Assembly (NCBI GenBank): GCA_024278275.1
Contig: JAJRTN010000174.1
Location: forward strand, 1-56,346
Source of the DNA: Candidatus Hydrogenedentota bacterium
Lineage (GTDB): Bacteria; Hydrogenedentota; Hydrogenedentia; Hydrogenedentales; JAJRTN01
Direction of reading: 5' to 3'
Length of the DNA: 56,346 bases
The notes beneath the pieces are model-generated. The model made no database searches. It was not told the origin of the DNA and saw only the letters and a program-made list of their open reading frames with translations. The translations under genes were made by a program, and so were the position numbers. Shown here in pieces: positions 43,533 to 53,571 of the stretch; position 1 is the first letter of the stretch; the number at the start of each line of letters is the position of its first letter.

Positions 43533-46500
43533 ATGACCATGCTGCGCACCCGTATCCCGTTGGATGGTGATTGGACCCTGGTACCAGATCCCGATGACGC
43601 GGGACTGGGTGAACGCTGGTTCGACACGGCGCCAAAGGATGACGCCATGACCGTGATGGTCCCGGGCACATGGGAGTGGTGGATGCCGGACTATGATGGC
43701 GTGGCATGGTATTTCAGAACCTTCCCGGCGGATGAAGGTTTGTCGGCGAAGCATGTTGATCTGTGCTTCGAGGCGGTGGCCTGTCGGGCGGAAGTCTGGC
43801 TGAACGGGATTCGCCTGGGCGAACACGAGGGTGGGGAAACCCCTTTTTCTTTCTCCGTGGCGGCGCATCTTCTCACGGGTGAAAACCGCCTGGCCATACG
43901 TGTAACAGGGTCTGAAAGTGTCGGTACGGAGTCGCTTTCGGATGCCTTCAGGGTGACGCGTTTTCCCCGATCCGGCATTTGGGGCGGGGTCCATATCGAG
44001 GCGAAAGCCCGATTCCACCTCGAAGATGTTTTTGTTCAACCCGACATTCGCCGTAAGCGTGTCACGGTCGATGTGGAAGCGCCTGATTCCTGCCGCGTCC
44101 GGCTTCGGATCGTCGATACGCCATACGCCGTGGAAGGCAGTCCCGGTCGGCTGCACCTCGATTTCCCGGAATTCGACCCCTGGTCCCCCAGGAATCCCGT
44201 TCTTTACACGCTCCTGGCCGAGTTGTTGGACGGCGAAACCGTGACCGATGCCTGGTCCGTCCGTTTCGGGATGCGGGAGTTCACGGTGAAGGACGGTCGT
44301 TTCTACCTCAACAACCGCCCCTTGTACCTCAAGGCAGTGCTCCATGAGCCGGACTACCCAACGGCTCCGTCCGCGTCGGCGTTCGAATCCATGGTGCGCG
44401 CGGAGCTTCTCCAGGCAAAAGAGGCCGGCTTCAACATGATTCGTTTCCATGGCGGGATTCCGTCGCCCTTGACACTCGACCTGGCTGATGAACTGGGTAT
44501 CCTGGTCTGCGAGGGACCGGCCGCGGCCTGTGCCGGGGCGTCGTCCGACGCACGTGATCGGTGCGAAAACGAGGTACGCGAGATGATTCTCCGCGACCGC
44601 AATCACCCGTCGGTGGTGGCGTGGGGCGTTCCCGGTGAATCGGACGGCGAGGATGAGGGCGAAGAGGGAGGCTTGTGCCGCCGGGCACGTTCCCTGGATT
44701 GGAGCCGTCTCATTCTGGACGGTGATGAAGGAGCGGACATTGCCCGGTCATCTTCCAGGATGATGCGCCCCTACCGGGAAACATTCGACCTCTACGACGG
44801 TTTGCGTGTCCGCCAGCGTGCGCCGGTCGATTTCGATATCGAAAGCTACTACCGGCACCATGGAAATAAGAACCGCTTGTATTTACTGGCCGAGTTCGGC
44901 TTTGGCGGGCCGGAAGACCTGGCCGGGGTGCTGGCGCTGTACGGCGAAAACGCCAGGCACTGTGAGGAGGTCCGTTTCCTTCAAACCATTCATGACGCGG
45001 CGTTACGCGGCTTTGAAGAACGGGCGCTGGGGCGGGTTTTCGGCGATTTTTCGTCTTTCCTGGCGGCCGGGCGGCAGTTGCAATGCGACGCGGCCCGGTT
45101 CCAGATAGATGCTATTCGGGCCAATGCCAACTGCGTGGGCTACTGCTATGCCCGGTTGACCAGCGCGGGGCGTGATTATTGTGGGGGCATGCTCGACCGC
45201 TGGCGCCGGAAGAAAGCGGTGTTCAAGACGCTGCGGGAAGCGCAACAGCCCGTGCGCCCCATTATCCAGTTCAAGAATTCGAGCCTGGTGCCCCGAGCGG
45301 AATCGCAGGTGACCATTCTATTGGCCAACGAAAGCCGTATCGAGGGACGGGCCGACCTGTCACTCCAGGTGGTGAGTCCGACCAACCAGGTTTTATGGAA
45401 GAAAAAGCGGAGCGTCAAGATTCCGCGACACGGCAGGGAAATCTGGTCCGGCACCGTGGCCGCGTCGGGTTCGCCGGGAACGCACCGGTTCGTGGTGCGC
45501 GTGATGCAAGGCATGAAACGGATCGCGGAGAACAGCATGGCCTTCTACGTCCACAAGCCCGTCAAGGCGAGCAGCGTGGAGATCCATGTGCTTGATCCGG
45601 CCAACAGGTGGACTCGGCGGCTGTCGAAACTGGCCACGCCCCGGAATCTGCTGGCCCCGATCCACATCGTGCCGCCCCTGGCGAACACCATTCGCGGCTA
45701 CCCCGACAACGATCTCATGCAGGTGCTGGCACAGGTTCATGGCGGTGCCGTGGCCATTTTCTTTGAACCGCCCGGCGACTGGAACGATCTTGCGGAGGTG
45801 TTGGCGCCGTCGCTGCGCGCCACCTCGAAAGACACGGCTTGCGGCACACTCATGACGGCGCATTACGTGAAGATGCACCCGGTCTTCGCCGATCTTCCGT
45901 CGCGTTGCCTCATGGGGCAGCCCTACCGCAACGTGGTTCCGGCCCGGACCTTCGTTGAAACGGGGGACGAGGACATTTGCGGTTCTTTCAACGCCACACC
46001 CTTGGCGGCGAAACAGCCCGATGATACCGCCGCGCCGTGGTGGGGAAGTGACATCCTGGTGCGGCGCCATGGCAGTGGCCTTGTCGTATGGACCCACCTT
46101 CGCGTACTGGAAAACATAGGCCAGGATCCCGTGGCCGACCAGTTGTTCGTCAACCTGCTGAATCACTTCGTGCGCCGATCCGTGCCATCCGACGCACCCT
46201 TGGGCCTTCACAGGCCCTCGGTGGAGTGGCTTCGAAAAGGGCGCACCGAGGAAGCAAGGCGCTGGATGGTGATTGGCGAGTTCCCCAATTGGAACGGGAG
46301 TGGCCACCGGGCCGTCTATCCGCCCGAAGAAGAACGGAACTTCGACGCCACCTATCCGGGCTGGTACAGGGCGATTAACTGGAAGCCCTGGTATTCCCTC
46401 GCCTCGTCGGACCATCGCCTGGATCTGCAGGAGGCGTTCTCGCCGGTCTACCAAAACTATCCCCGTCAGGATTATGGCACGGGTTATGCCTACGCCGAGT

Positions 46501-46763
46501 TCACCAGTGACACGCGACGCGCGATCCTGTTGCGCCTGCGTACCGGGAACGCCATTAAGGTCTGGCTCAACGGAAAACCGGTCCACGAGGGTGACGTGCA
46601 ACACGCCCCCAACCCGCAAGAGCGGGCTTATGCCGACGGCTACCTCAAGCAGGGCCGAAACACATTGCTGGTAAAGTGTTCGAAATCTCCCGGCCCCTTT
46701 GAATTCTCCCTGGCCATCGAGAATGATCGCGGTGAAGCCGTACCCGTGAAGTGGTGGAAATAA
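43533..46763 (+). CDS. GH2-family protein with long C-terminal extension
   Basis: A 1076-residue protein related to beta-galactosidases and beta-glucuronidases. The sugar-binding domain spans about 1-165 (LDGDWTLVPDPDD, GVAWYFRTFP, RSGIWGGVHIEA). The beta-sandwich lies near 170-250 and the barrel runs from about 255 (GRFYLNNRPLYLKAVLHEPDYP). The clan usually has Asn-Glu at the acid/base; here the motif reads NHPSVVAWGVPGE, so E369 follows Gly. The nucleophile candidate is E454 in LLAEFGFGG. The last 500 residues include a flavodoxin-like region and a terminal beta-sandwich with IKVWLNGKPVHEGD. No signal peptide. Activity is uncertain. Confidence 0.8.
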   Translation: MTMLRTRIPLDGDWTLVPDPDDAGLGERWFDTAPKDDAMTVMVPGTWEWWMPDYDGVAWYFRTFPADEGLSAKHVDLCFEAVACRAEVWLNGIRLGEHEGGETPFSFSVAAHLLTGENRLAIRVTGSESVGTESLSDAFRVTRFPRSGIWGGVHIEAKARFHLEDVFVQPDIRRKRVTVDVEAPDSCRVRLRIVDTPYAVEGSPGRLHLDFPEFDPWSPRNPVLYTLLAELLDGETVTDAWSVRFGMREFTVKDGRFYLNNRPLYLKAVLHEPDYPTAPSASAFESMVRAELLQAKEAGFNMIRFHGGIPSPLTLDLADELGILVCEGPAAACAGASSDARDRCENEVREMILRDRNHPSVVAWGVPGESDGEDEGEEGGLCRRARSLDWSRLILDGDEGADIARSSSRMMRPYRETFDLYDGLRVRQRAPVDFDIESYYRHHGNKNRLYLLAEFGFGGPEDLAGVLALYGENARHCEEVRFLQTIHDAALRGFEERALGRVFGDFSSFLAAGRQLQCDAARFQIDAIRANANCVGYCYARLTSAGRDYCGGMLDRWRRKKAVFKTLREAQQPVRPIIQFKNSSLVPRAESQVTILLANESRIEGRADLSLQVVSPTNQVLWKKKRSVKIPRHGREIWSGTVAASGSPGTHRFVVRVMQGMKRIAENSMAFYVHKPVKASSVEIHVLDPANRWTRRLSKLATPRNLLAPIHIVPPLANTIRGYPDNDLMQVLAQVHGGAVAIFFEPPGDWNDLAEVLAPSLRATSKDTACGTLMTAHYVKMHPVFADLPSRCLMGQPYRNVVPARTFVETGDEDICGSFNATPLAAKQPDDTAAPWWGSDILVRRHGSGLVVWTHLRVLENIGQDPVADQLFVNLLNHFVRRSVPSDAPLGLHRPSVEWLRKGRTEEARRWMVIGEFPNWNGSGHRAVYPPEEERNFDATYPGWYRAINWKPWYSLASSDHRLDLQEAFSPVYQNYPRQDYGTGYAYAEFTSDTRRAILLRLRTGNAIKVWLNGKPVHEGDVQHAPNPQERAYADGYLKQGRNTLLVKCSKSPGPFEFSLAIENDRGEAVPVKWWK

Positions 46764-46859
46764 CGGTCGGGCCAAGGGCGGAGCGACCGAATGTCCATGG
46801 GGGCGGAAGGCCCGCGGCAGGCATGTCCGCGGAGGACCGAGGAACGGGGAAACAGCGGT

Positions 46860-47516
46860 TCAGGCGAAACGGATCTTGCCAAAAAACGCGGGCTGGTGAA
46901 AACTCAGCTTGCCCGTGACAGGGGACCACATACCCCAGTGGGGGTGGGACGTGTCGTCGGCGCACTTGTAAAAGTTCGCCCGCCAGGCATCCCCCGCCTG
47001 GGGCCGCACTTCGCCGACGTAGGGGGTAAAGAGTGAGAAAGGCGCGAAGTACGCCACCTGCCAGTCCGTGGGTTCTCCCCGTTCGGGTTCAATTTGATCG
47101 GGCAGGCTGTGAAAAATACGTACCGCTTCGCACGCGGAACGGGACAAGGGCGTGCGGTCAATGGTGTCGCCGCGTTCCACGTTGTAATGGAGCAGAAGGT
47201 GACCGCCGCAACTCACCTCGAAGTTGAAATACCCTTTCCCCGCCACGGGCTCCACGAAGAATTCGACGCATGAATCCCGGCAAACGGGCGCCTGGTATCC
47301 CTGCTGCACGCAGCGCACGTACCGGTCCTTCACATGCAAGGCGACGAACAGGCCCTCGTCCTGGTAGAGCAGTTTAGCGCGGGTTGCGGGACGGTGATCG
47401 CTGCCTTCTTCGTAAAAATGGGTGAGTTCCAACATCCCGGCGCCGGCCCACGGAGAACCGTCAAAGGGCGCGTTGAGGGCGGGTGCCTGTTCTGTTCGGC
47501 GTATGGTGTAGATCAT
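46860..47516 (-). CDS. CBM9-like carbohydrate-binding domain protein
   Basis: A 218-residue single-domain protein of the CBM9-like (DUF1083-type) beta-sandwich family. Characteristic parts are the opening NAPFDGSPWAGAG, TRAKLLYQDEGLFVALHVKDRYV, the CRDSCVEFFVEP segment and YFNFEVSCGGHLLLHY. The W-R-A-N-F-Y-K segment with SHPHWGMWSP follows near the end. No signal peptide or catalytic partner is fused to it. It converges on the GH2 gene 96 bases away and may bind a sugar released by that enzyme. Confidence 0.8.
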   Translation of the reverse strand: MIYTIRRTEQAPALNAPFDGSPWAGAGMLELTHFYEEGSDHRPATRAKLLYQDEGLFVALHVKDRYVRCVQQGYQAPVCRDSCVEFFVEPVAGKGYFNFEVSCGGHLLLHYNVERGDTIDRTPLSRSACEAVRIFHSLPDQIEPERGEPTDWQVAYFAPFSLFTPYVGEVRPQAGDAWRANFYKCADDTSHPHWGMWSPVTGKLSFHQPAFFGKIRFA

Positions 47517-48083
47517 GGTTATACCTTTTCGCGTAGCCGTTCACGGCCCAAAGTAAAAGCGGCTTCCAGCCACTTTGAACCTAAAAAAGGCGGTTAAATC
47601 GCAGGATTGGTCGTAAGTCATTGCCGAAAAGTGCTTTACATGCGTCGGTGCATTCACCTCTTGGGGGCGTGGATTTCAACGGCCGCGCCGTTGAGAACAG
47701 TCGATATACGTTAATGCCGCATGGCGAAATAGAACGGGTGGAAGCCCCCGCAATAAGGGCGCAACGGCCCTTTCCAGGTTCAACCACGAAATACACAAAA
47801 TACACGAAATTAGAAGATACATTCCGTGGGGTCGCTGCGTTCACCCACGGCTACGGACTGCCAGCCCTTCGGGCCTGAATGGAACACCACAAGAAAACAG
47901 ATTCCTACCCATGGGTAGGCACTCACGACTAAATCGACACACCCGCACGCGGGAATGGCGGTTGGTAAGGGCGTATCCACACACCCCGGAAGTTCTTGAG
48001 GCATTTGCTGAATTGGACGCCACCGGCAAGAGTCGAAACTGGTCTTTTTGTCGGGGGTGTTAAGAGCATCACGGGTTAAACAG
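47517..48083. other. Repeat-bearing intergenic region
   Basis: 567 bases with no supported gene. It holds a half copy of family C near 47552 (AAGCGGCTTCCAGCC) and the inverted copy of repeat family A (47619-47818). The remainder (47819-48083) shows only short unsupported frames. Confidence 0.5.
47619..47818 (-). repeat. Dispersed repeat, family A, copy 2
   Basis: About 200 bases matching 10280-10467 in the opposite orientation. It differs by small indels, including an extra direct duplication of about nine bases near the end (ATACACAAAATACACGAAAT), which breaks the common frame. The two copies are about 37 kb apart. Confidence 0.75.
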
Positions 48084-48743
48084 CTACTTTCTTTCCAGCA
48101 GAATGTATTGAAACAATCCCCGCCCCCGTCTGCCCGAGACAAGGCGATCCATGGCCTGCACCAGCCGGTCCGGCCCGGCGGGAAAGGCGAGGAAGGAACG
48201 GTGTTCAACCAGGGTGAAAGCGTCACCCACCAGCCCGGCCAGTTCGGCGGTTCGGAGAAAGCGGTGCGGCCCTTCCGGCAACTTGAGGTGAAGCCGTTCA
48301 AGCAAATCGAGCAGCCAGGTCACGTCGCCGTTGGGGGTCACGGCGAGAAACAGGCCTCCCGGTCCCAGAATCCGCGCCGATTCACGAAACATGGCGGCCG
48401 GATCGGGGACATGCTCCAGCACGTTGATCGAAAAGACGGCGTCAAAAGTGGCGTCCTCCAAGGGCAGGTGCTGTCCATCGGCGGCGACACGCCAAAACTT
48501 TCCGGGAATGGGAGACAACATAGGCACGCTCAGGTCGCAGGCGACTTTTGTTTTCGCGTCGAGTACGTTCATCAGCGGGCTGGAGCCCGCGCCCAGTTCC
48601 AGTACCCGTTCCGCGTCCGCGAGGGTTCGCGTGACCAATCGCGCGTAGGCGCGCTTGCAGGCCCGGTTGGCCCTGGTATCGTAGGAATTCGCCAACCGGG
48701 CGTAATGGGTTCGCACGTCCCGAATGTGGTGACGGTCCGTCAT
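48084..48743 (-). CDS. Class I SAM-dependent methyltransferase
   Basis: A 219-residue methyltransferase. The SAM-binding motif I is VLELGAGSSPLMNV, then acidic motif II near VACDLS, FDAVFSINVLEHVPDP (motif IV/post-I) and LGPGGLFLAVTP. Start MTDRHHIRDVRTHYARLANSYD overlaps the stop of the oxidoreductase gene by four bases (ATGA), so the two are probably made together and may act in one pathway, for instance on a lipid or glycan precursor. Substrate unknown. TAG stop. Confidence 0.87.
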   Translation of the reverse strand: MTDRHHIRDVRTHYARLANSYDTRANRACKRAYARLVTRTLADAERVLELGAGSSPLMNVLDAKTKVACDLSVPMLSPIPGKFWRVAADGQHLPLEDATFDAVFSINVLEHVPDPAAMFRESARILGPGGLFLAVTPNGDVTWLLDLLERLHLKLPEGPHRFLRTAELAGLVGDAFTLVEHRSFLAFPAGPDRLVQAMDRLVSGRRGRGLFQYILLERK

Positions 48744-50023
48744 GACCCGTCGCCCAACCTTTCGGCCAGGGCGTTCGCCTGGGTGATATGGCCCGATTGG
48801 GTTCGGTCTTCGGGGTAGAGGAAGATAGAGTCCAGAAGATGAAGACCCGCGACGGGTGCGGTCTGGTCCGGAATCATCTTGAGGAAGTCCACGGGGCAAA
48901 TGGCTTGGGCGAAGGGGGCGCGGGCCACGTGGTGCGCCACCAGGTCGTCATCCGTGAGATGGGGCGCGATGATCTTCATGGCCCGCCAGGACGTGTGGAA
49001 GATCTCGTCATCCGCCATGTGGTAAAGGGGATGTTTCGTGTCCACGTAGTAGGGCACATAGGCGATATGGCCGTCATCCCGGGTCAGCGGGTTCAGGTTG
49101 GTGTATTCGATGATACCGTTGAAAGGCACGCGGGGGTCGTGTACGTTGAGCCAGAAATTGCGGGACACGGGTTTCTTGAGCTTGAAAAGCAGGCAGACCA
49201 CACCGATGTAGTCTATGCGGCGAAGCCGGGCGGCGTAGGCACCCTCCGTCTCCGGCAGGAGGTCCGCCAGGACCTGCATGGGAACGGTGGACACCACCCG
49301 GTCGCAGGCGAAGTCTTCCGCCCCGTCGAAAGAAAGGCCCGTAACCCGCCCGCCATGGCACTGAATCCGCTTGACCGGCCGGGATGGATGAATGGTCACG
49401 CCCATGGCGTTCAGACGGTCCGTCAGGGTATCGAGGAGCAAGGCTGTTCCCCCTTCTAGGTAGCCCATCTTTCCCTTCGACCGGGCCACGCGGTGGAGAC
49501 GATGCCACACCCAGGCCGCGGAAATACGGTCGTGAAAGTCACCGAACTTGAGGGCCAGGAGGGGTTCCCAGATGACTTCATAGGCACGCTTTCCCAGGCG
49601 GTCGATGAGCCAGGGCTTGGCGGCCATCTCGTCGAGCTGCACCCATTCCTTCCGCCAGCGGGCTTCCAACGCGAAAACACCAAAGCGAACGCGCTGACTC
49701 GGGGGCAGGGGCGAAAAGCGCAGCAGGTCCAGGGGGGTGCTGAAGGGATAGGTCCGGCCGTCGTAATAGAAACCCGTGGGCGCGGGGGCGAAACGGATAC
49801 GGTCCGACAGCCCCAGTTCCCTGCACAAAGCGAAGTAGCCTTCGTCGGTGGCGCAGAGGAAGTGGTAGAAATGCTCGATACGGGTCCCCGCGAAATCAAA
49901 GGTGGCGATAAGGCCCCCGACGGTGTCTTCCCGCTGAAAAACCTCCACCGCATGGCCGCGCCTGGCGAGGGCCAGGGCCGCGCTCAGCCCGCTGATTCCG
50001 GCGCCGATAATACCTGTTTTCAT
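48740..50023 (-). CDS. NAD(P)/FAD-dependent oxidoreductase (amine-oxidase-like)
   Basis: Flavoprotein of 427 residues. The dinucleotide-binding GxGxxG is at residues 7-12 (IIGAGISGLSAALALARRGH). The protoporphyrinogen-oxidase/UDP-galactopyranose-mutase-like segments are VGGLIATFDFAGTRIEHFYHFLC, the YLEGGTALLLDTL region and CDRVVSTVPMQVLADLLP. The C-terminal FAD contact lies near LHLLDSIFLYPEDRTQSGHI. It resembles uncharacterised oxidoreductases of polysaccharide or lipid clusters. ATG 50023 is preferred to the upstream TTG 50044. It is translationally coupled to the methyltransferase and lies 38 bases after dnaE. Confidence 0.85.
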   Translation of the reverse strand: MKTGIIGAGISGLSAALALARRGHAVEVFQREDTVGGLIATFDFAGTRIEHFYHFLCATDEGYFALCRELGLSDRIRFAPAPTGFYYDGRTYPFSTPLDLLRFSPLPPSQRVRFGVFALEARWRKEWVQLDEMAAKPWLIDRLGKRAYEVIWEPLLALKFGDFHDRISAAWVWHRLHRVARSKGKMGYLEGGTALLLDTLTDRLNAMGVTIHPSRPVKRIQCHGGRVTGLSFDGAEDFACDRVVSTVPMQVLADLLPETEGAYAARLRRIDYIGVVCLLFKLKKPVSRNFWLNVHDPRVPFNGIIEYTNLNPLTRDDGHIAYVPYYVDTKHPLYHMADDEIFHTSWRAMKIIAPHLTDDDLVAHHVARAPFAQAICPVDFLKMIPDQTAPVAGLHLLDSIFLYPEDRTQSGHITQANALAERLGDGS

Positions 50024-50061
50024 GGTGTTTGTTCCGTTGCTCAAACGGTTGCCCTATGCGT

Positions 50062-53000
50062 TTACAGCGGCCTTGTGTTTTTTCCAGCGGGGTTGCTCGG
50101 GGGGGCTTCGCGGCGTGGGTGGTGCGTAGGAAGGTTGTGGCCGGCGCTGAAATACACTTCTTCCACCCAGGGCAAACGCTCGATGGCAGCGCGAAGGGCC
50201 GGGGTGGCGGCGGCGCGGCAGACACTGGTGGCGTGGATAAGGGCTTCTTTACCGGTGGACGTGGGCACGTGGAGGAAAACATCGCACGTGCCTTTGTTCT
50301 TATCGATTAAGGCGGCCAGTTCCTCGGCTTTCTCCCTGGCCAGGCCCTCCCGGCGGATACGCACATGCACGGCCCGGCTGAGATGCCTCTCGGTCTCCTC
50401 GATGGGATAGACATCGTTGACGAGAAGGCCGGGGGCGCCGTTGCGGTAGTTGACGCGGGCGTCGATCATGACGATCATGTCTTGCGCTAGGAGGCCGGAC
50501 TTCTGTTCGAAGATGTCGCTGAACGCGGTGATTTCACAGCTTCCTTCAAGGGTTTCCAGGGTGAGGAATGCCATTTTTTCATTCCTCGTGTTTACATGAA
50601 TCTTCACTTGACCGATCAATCCGCCAATGTTGACCCGCCGCCCCTCTTTCAGGTCGTCGAATTCCGCCAGGTCGAGCGTATTGTAGCGGCGCAGAATGGA
50701 CGCAAACTTCAGAAGAGGATGACCACTGACGTATAGGCCGAGCATTTCCTTTTCGTATTGCAGCAGCTCGTGGTCGGGCCATTCCAGGAGATCGGGCTTC
50801 ACGTGCATGGTCTCGACGGCATCGGCCATGCCTTCCATGTCGAAGAGGGAGGTCTGGCCCGCGTCACGATCGCGGCGCGCGGTCTGAGCTTCCGCCAGGG
50901 CCTGGTCGAGGACGTTCTCCACCTGGCGCCGGTTCCAGCCCGTGCTTTGGAAAGCACCGGCCCGGTTGAGGCTTTCGATACATCGCCTGTTCACCATGCG
51001 CGTGTCGAGGCGGGTGCAGAAGTCGAAGATGTCGGAGAAGGGACCGTTCGCGATTCGTTCGGCGACAATGGCCCGGGTGGCCTCCTCCCCCACGTTCTTG
51101 ATGGCGCTCATGCCGAAGCAAATGTCGTCTCCCACCACGGTGAAATCCGTTTCGCTCCGGTTTACATCGGGAGACAGCACCTTGATATTCAGGCGGCGGC
51201 ATTCCTCGACGTAGAGGGCGACCTTGTCGAGGTTCCCCGATTCGCTGGTGAGAAGGGCGCACATGAACTCCACGGGGAAGTTGGCCTTGAGGTAGGCCGT
51301 CTGGTAGGCCACGAAGGCGTAGGCCACGCTGTGGGACTTGTTGAAGCCGTATCCGGCGAAGGCGAAAATTTTGTCCCAGATCTTGAGGGCGAGTTCCTTC
51401 TCGATGTCCCGTTCGGCACAACCTTCGATAAACTTGACCTTCTGCTCTTCCAGGAGGTCGAGCTTTTTCTTGCCCATGGCACGGCGCACGATATCGGCCT
51501 GCCCCAGGCTGAAACCGCCGCAGGTCTGTACCATTTGCATGACCTGTTCCTGATAAACGGCGATTCCGTAGGTCTCTTTCAGAATGGGTTCTAGGAGGGG
51601 GTGATCGTAGGTGATCTTTTCCGGATGATATTTACTCTCCACGTAGCTGTCGATGAACTCCATGGGACCGGGCCGGTAGAGGGCGACGAGAGCACTCATC
51701 TCCTCCAGGCTTTCCAGGCCGATGCGCTTGGCCAACTCGCGCATTCCCGAGCTTTCCAACTGGAAGATCCCGGTGGTCCGCCCGGAACGGAGCAAGGCAT
51801 AGGTTTTCTCGTCATTCGGCTCCAGGGCGTCGATGTCAATGTCGATACCGCGGTTTTCCCTGATGAGACGCACCGCATCGTGAACCACGGTAAGGGTACG
51901 GAGGCCGAGGAAGTCCATTTTCAGGAGGCCCACTTCTTCCACGCATTTCATTTCGACCTGGGTGGCCACGGTCTCGGAGTTGCCCGCCTTGAAGAGGGCC
52001 ACGTGGTCGGTGAGATCATGGTCGCAGATGACCACCCCGGCGGCATGGGTACCGCAGTTGCTGATGGTGCCTTCGAGGCGGGTGGCCAACTCCCACAACT
52101 TGGCCACCCGGGAATCCCCGTTAATGAGCTGTTGAAGCTGAGGCTCTTTCTTCAGGGCGTCGGCCAGGGTAATCTTCAACTCGTCGGGCACCAGCTTGGC
52201 GATGCGGTCCACCTCGCCATAGTTCATGCCCAGGACGCGACCCACGTTACGGATAACGTTCTTGGCGAGCATGCGGCCGAAGGTAATGATCTGGCTGACG
52301 TTCTCGCGCCCGTATTTCTCGTAGGAATACTCGATCATCTCCTCGCGCCGGTTGTAGCAGAAGTCGATGTCGAAATCGGGCATGGAAACGCGCTCGGGAT
52401 TGAGGAAACGCTCGAAGAGCAACTGGTAGCGCATGGGGTCGATGTTGGTGATGTGAAGGGCGTAGGCCACGATGCTCCCCGCCCCCGAACCACGGCCGGG
52501 TCCCACGGGGATGCCCTCTTTCCGGGCGTGGTTGATGAGATCCCACACCACGAGAAAGTAGTCCACGAAACGCATGTGTTCGATAATGCCCAGTTCGTAC
52601 TCGGCCCGTTCCCTGTAGGCTTCGGGCACGGGATCGTAGCGTTCGGCCAGACCCTGCATCACCAGTTCACGCAGGAAGAGCTCGGGCGCCTTGTCGTCGG
52701 GCGTATCGTACTTGGGGATAAGGCTCTCCCCCAGGGGGATTTCGACGTTGCACCGTTCGGCGACTTTCACCGTGTTGGTGATGGCCTCCGGCCACTGGGT
52801 GAAGCCCGCAGCCATTTCCTCGGGGGACTTGAAATGGAATTCGCTGGTGGAAAAGCGAAAACGCCCTTCATCTTCAAGGGTGGTCTGGGTCTGGATGGCG
52901 AGCAGGGCCTCGTGGGCCTCCGCGTCCGCCTTGTCCAGGTAGTGACAGTCGTTGGTGGCGATGAGGGTCAGATCGTGCTTTCGGGCGAGTTCCACCAGGA

Positions 53001-53571
53001 CCGGGTTGACCTTGCCCTGATCGGGAATGCCGTGATCCATCAGCTCGACGAGAAAATGGTCTTTGCCGAAAATTTCGATGAAACGCAGCATCTCCGCTTC
53101 GGCCCGTTCCACATCGTCCTGAAGGATGGCCCGGGGGACGCGTCCCGCCAGGCAGGCCGTGGTGGCAATCAGACCGTGACGGTGCGCGAAAAGGATTTCC
53201 TCGTCGATACGGGGCTTGTAGTAGAAGCCTTCGAGATAGCCCTTGCTGCTCAGCTTGCAGAGGTTATGGTAGCCGGTCTCGTTCTCGCAGAGGAGGAGGC
53301 AATGGCTGTTGTGGCGGCCGAGGTATTTCGGCTCCTTGTCGAAACGGCTTTCGGGCGCGAGGTAAAGTTCCGCGCCAATGATGGGTTTGATTCCCCGCTT
53401 CTTCGCGGCCTGGTAGAACTCGACCGCACCAAAAAGGTTGCCGTGATCGGTGAGGGCGCAGGCCTCCATGCCGTACTGCTCGCACCGGTCCAGCAACTGC
53501 TTGACCTTGCAGGCGCCGTCCAGCACGCTGTAATCCGAATGAACATGAAGATGAACGAAATCCGACGCCAT
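50062..53571 (-). CDS. dnaE: DNA polymerase III subunit alpha
   Basis: Replicative polymerase catalytic subunit, 1169 residues. The N-terminal PHP domain opens with FVHLHVHSDYSVLDGA. The palm catalytic aspartates are in PDFDIDFCYNRREEMIEY (D399, D401, D403). The helix-hairpin-helix and OB domains follow (VNIGGLIGQVKIHVNTRNEKMAFLTLETLEG). This is the DnaE1 type. ATG 53571 shares its A with the cinA-type TAA stop (TAATG), so translation is coupled; the upstream start at 53583 lies inside that gene. TAA stop. Confidence 0.96.
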   Translation of the reverse strand: MASDFVHLHVHSDYSVLDGACKVKQLLDRCEQYGMEACALTDHGNLFGAVEFYQAAKKRGIKPIIGAELYLAPESRFDKEPKYLGRHNSHCLLLCENETGYHNLCKLSSKGYLEGFYYKPRIDEEILFAHRHGLIATTACLAGRVPRAILQDDVERAEAEMLRFIEIFGKDHFLVELMDHGIPDQGKVNPVLVELARKHDLTLIATNDCHYLDKADAEAHEALLAIQTQTTLEDEGRFRFSTSEFHFKSPEEMAAGFTQWPEAITNTVKVAERCNVEIPLGESLIPKYDTPDDKAPELFLRELVMQGLAERYDPVPEAYRERAEYELGIIEHMRFVDYFLVVWDLINHARKEGIPVGPGRGSGAGSIVAYALHITNIDPMRYQLLFERFLNPERVSMPDFDIDFCYNRREEMIEYSYEKYGRENVSQIITFGRMLAKNVIRNVGRVLGMNYGEVDRIAKLVPDELKITLADALKKEPQLQQLINGDSRVAKLWELATRLEGTISNCGTHAAGVVICDHDLTDHVALFKAGNSETVATQVEMKCVEEVGLLKMDFLGLRTLTVVHDAVRLIRENRGIDIDIDALEPNDEKTYALLRSGRTTGIFQLESSGMRELAKRIGLESLEEMSALVALYRPGPMEFIDSYVESKYHPEKITYDHPLLEPILKETYGIAVYQEQVMQMVQTCGGFSLGQADIVRRAMGKKKLDLLEEQKVKFIEGCAERDIEKELALKIWDKIFAFAGYGFNKSHSVAYAFVAYQTAYLKANFPVEFMCALLTSESGNLDKVALYVEECRRLNIKVLSPDVNRSETDFTVVGDDICFGMSAIKNVGEEATRAIVAERIANGPFSDIFDFCTRLDTRMVNRRCIESLNRAGAFQSTGWNRRQVENVLDQALAEAQTARRDRDAGQTSLFDMEGMADAVETMHVKPDLLEWPDHELLQYEKEMLGLYVSGHPLLKFASILRRYNTLDLAEFDDLKEGRRVNIGGLIGQVKIHVNTRNEKMAFLTLETLEGSCEITAFSDIFEQKSGLLAQDMIVMIDARVNYRNGAPGLLVNDVYPIEETERHLSRAVHVRIRREGLAREKAEELAALIDKNKGTCDVFLHVPTSTGKEALIHATSVCRAAATPALRAAIERLPWVEEVYFSAGHNLPTHHPRREAPPSNPAGKNTRPL

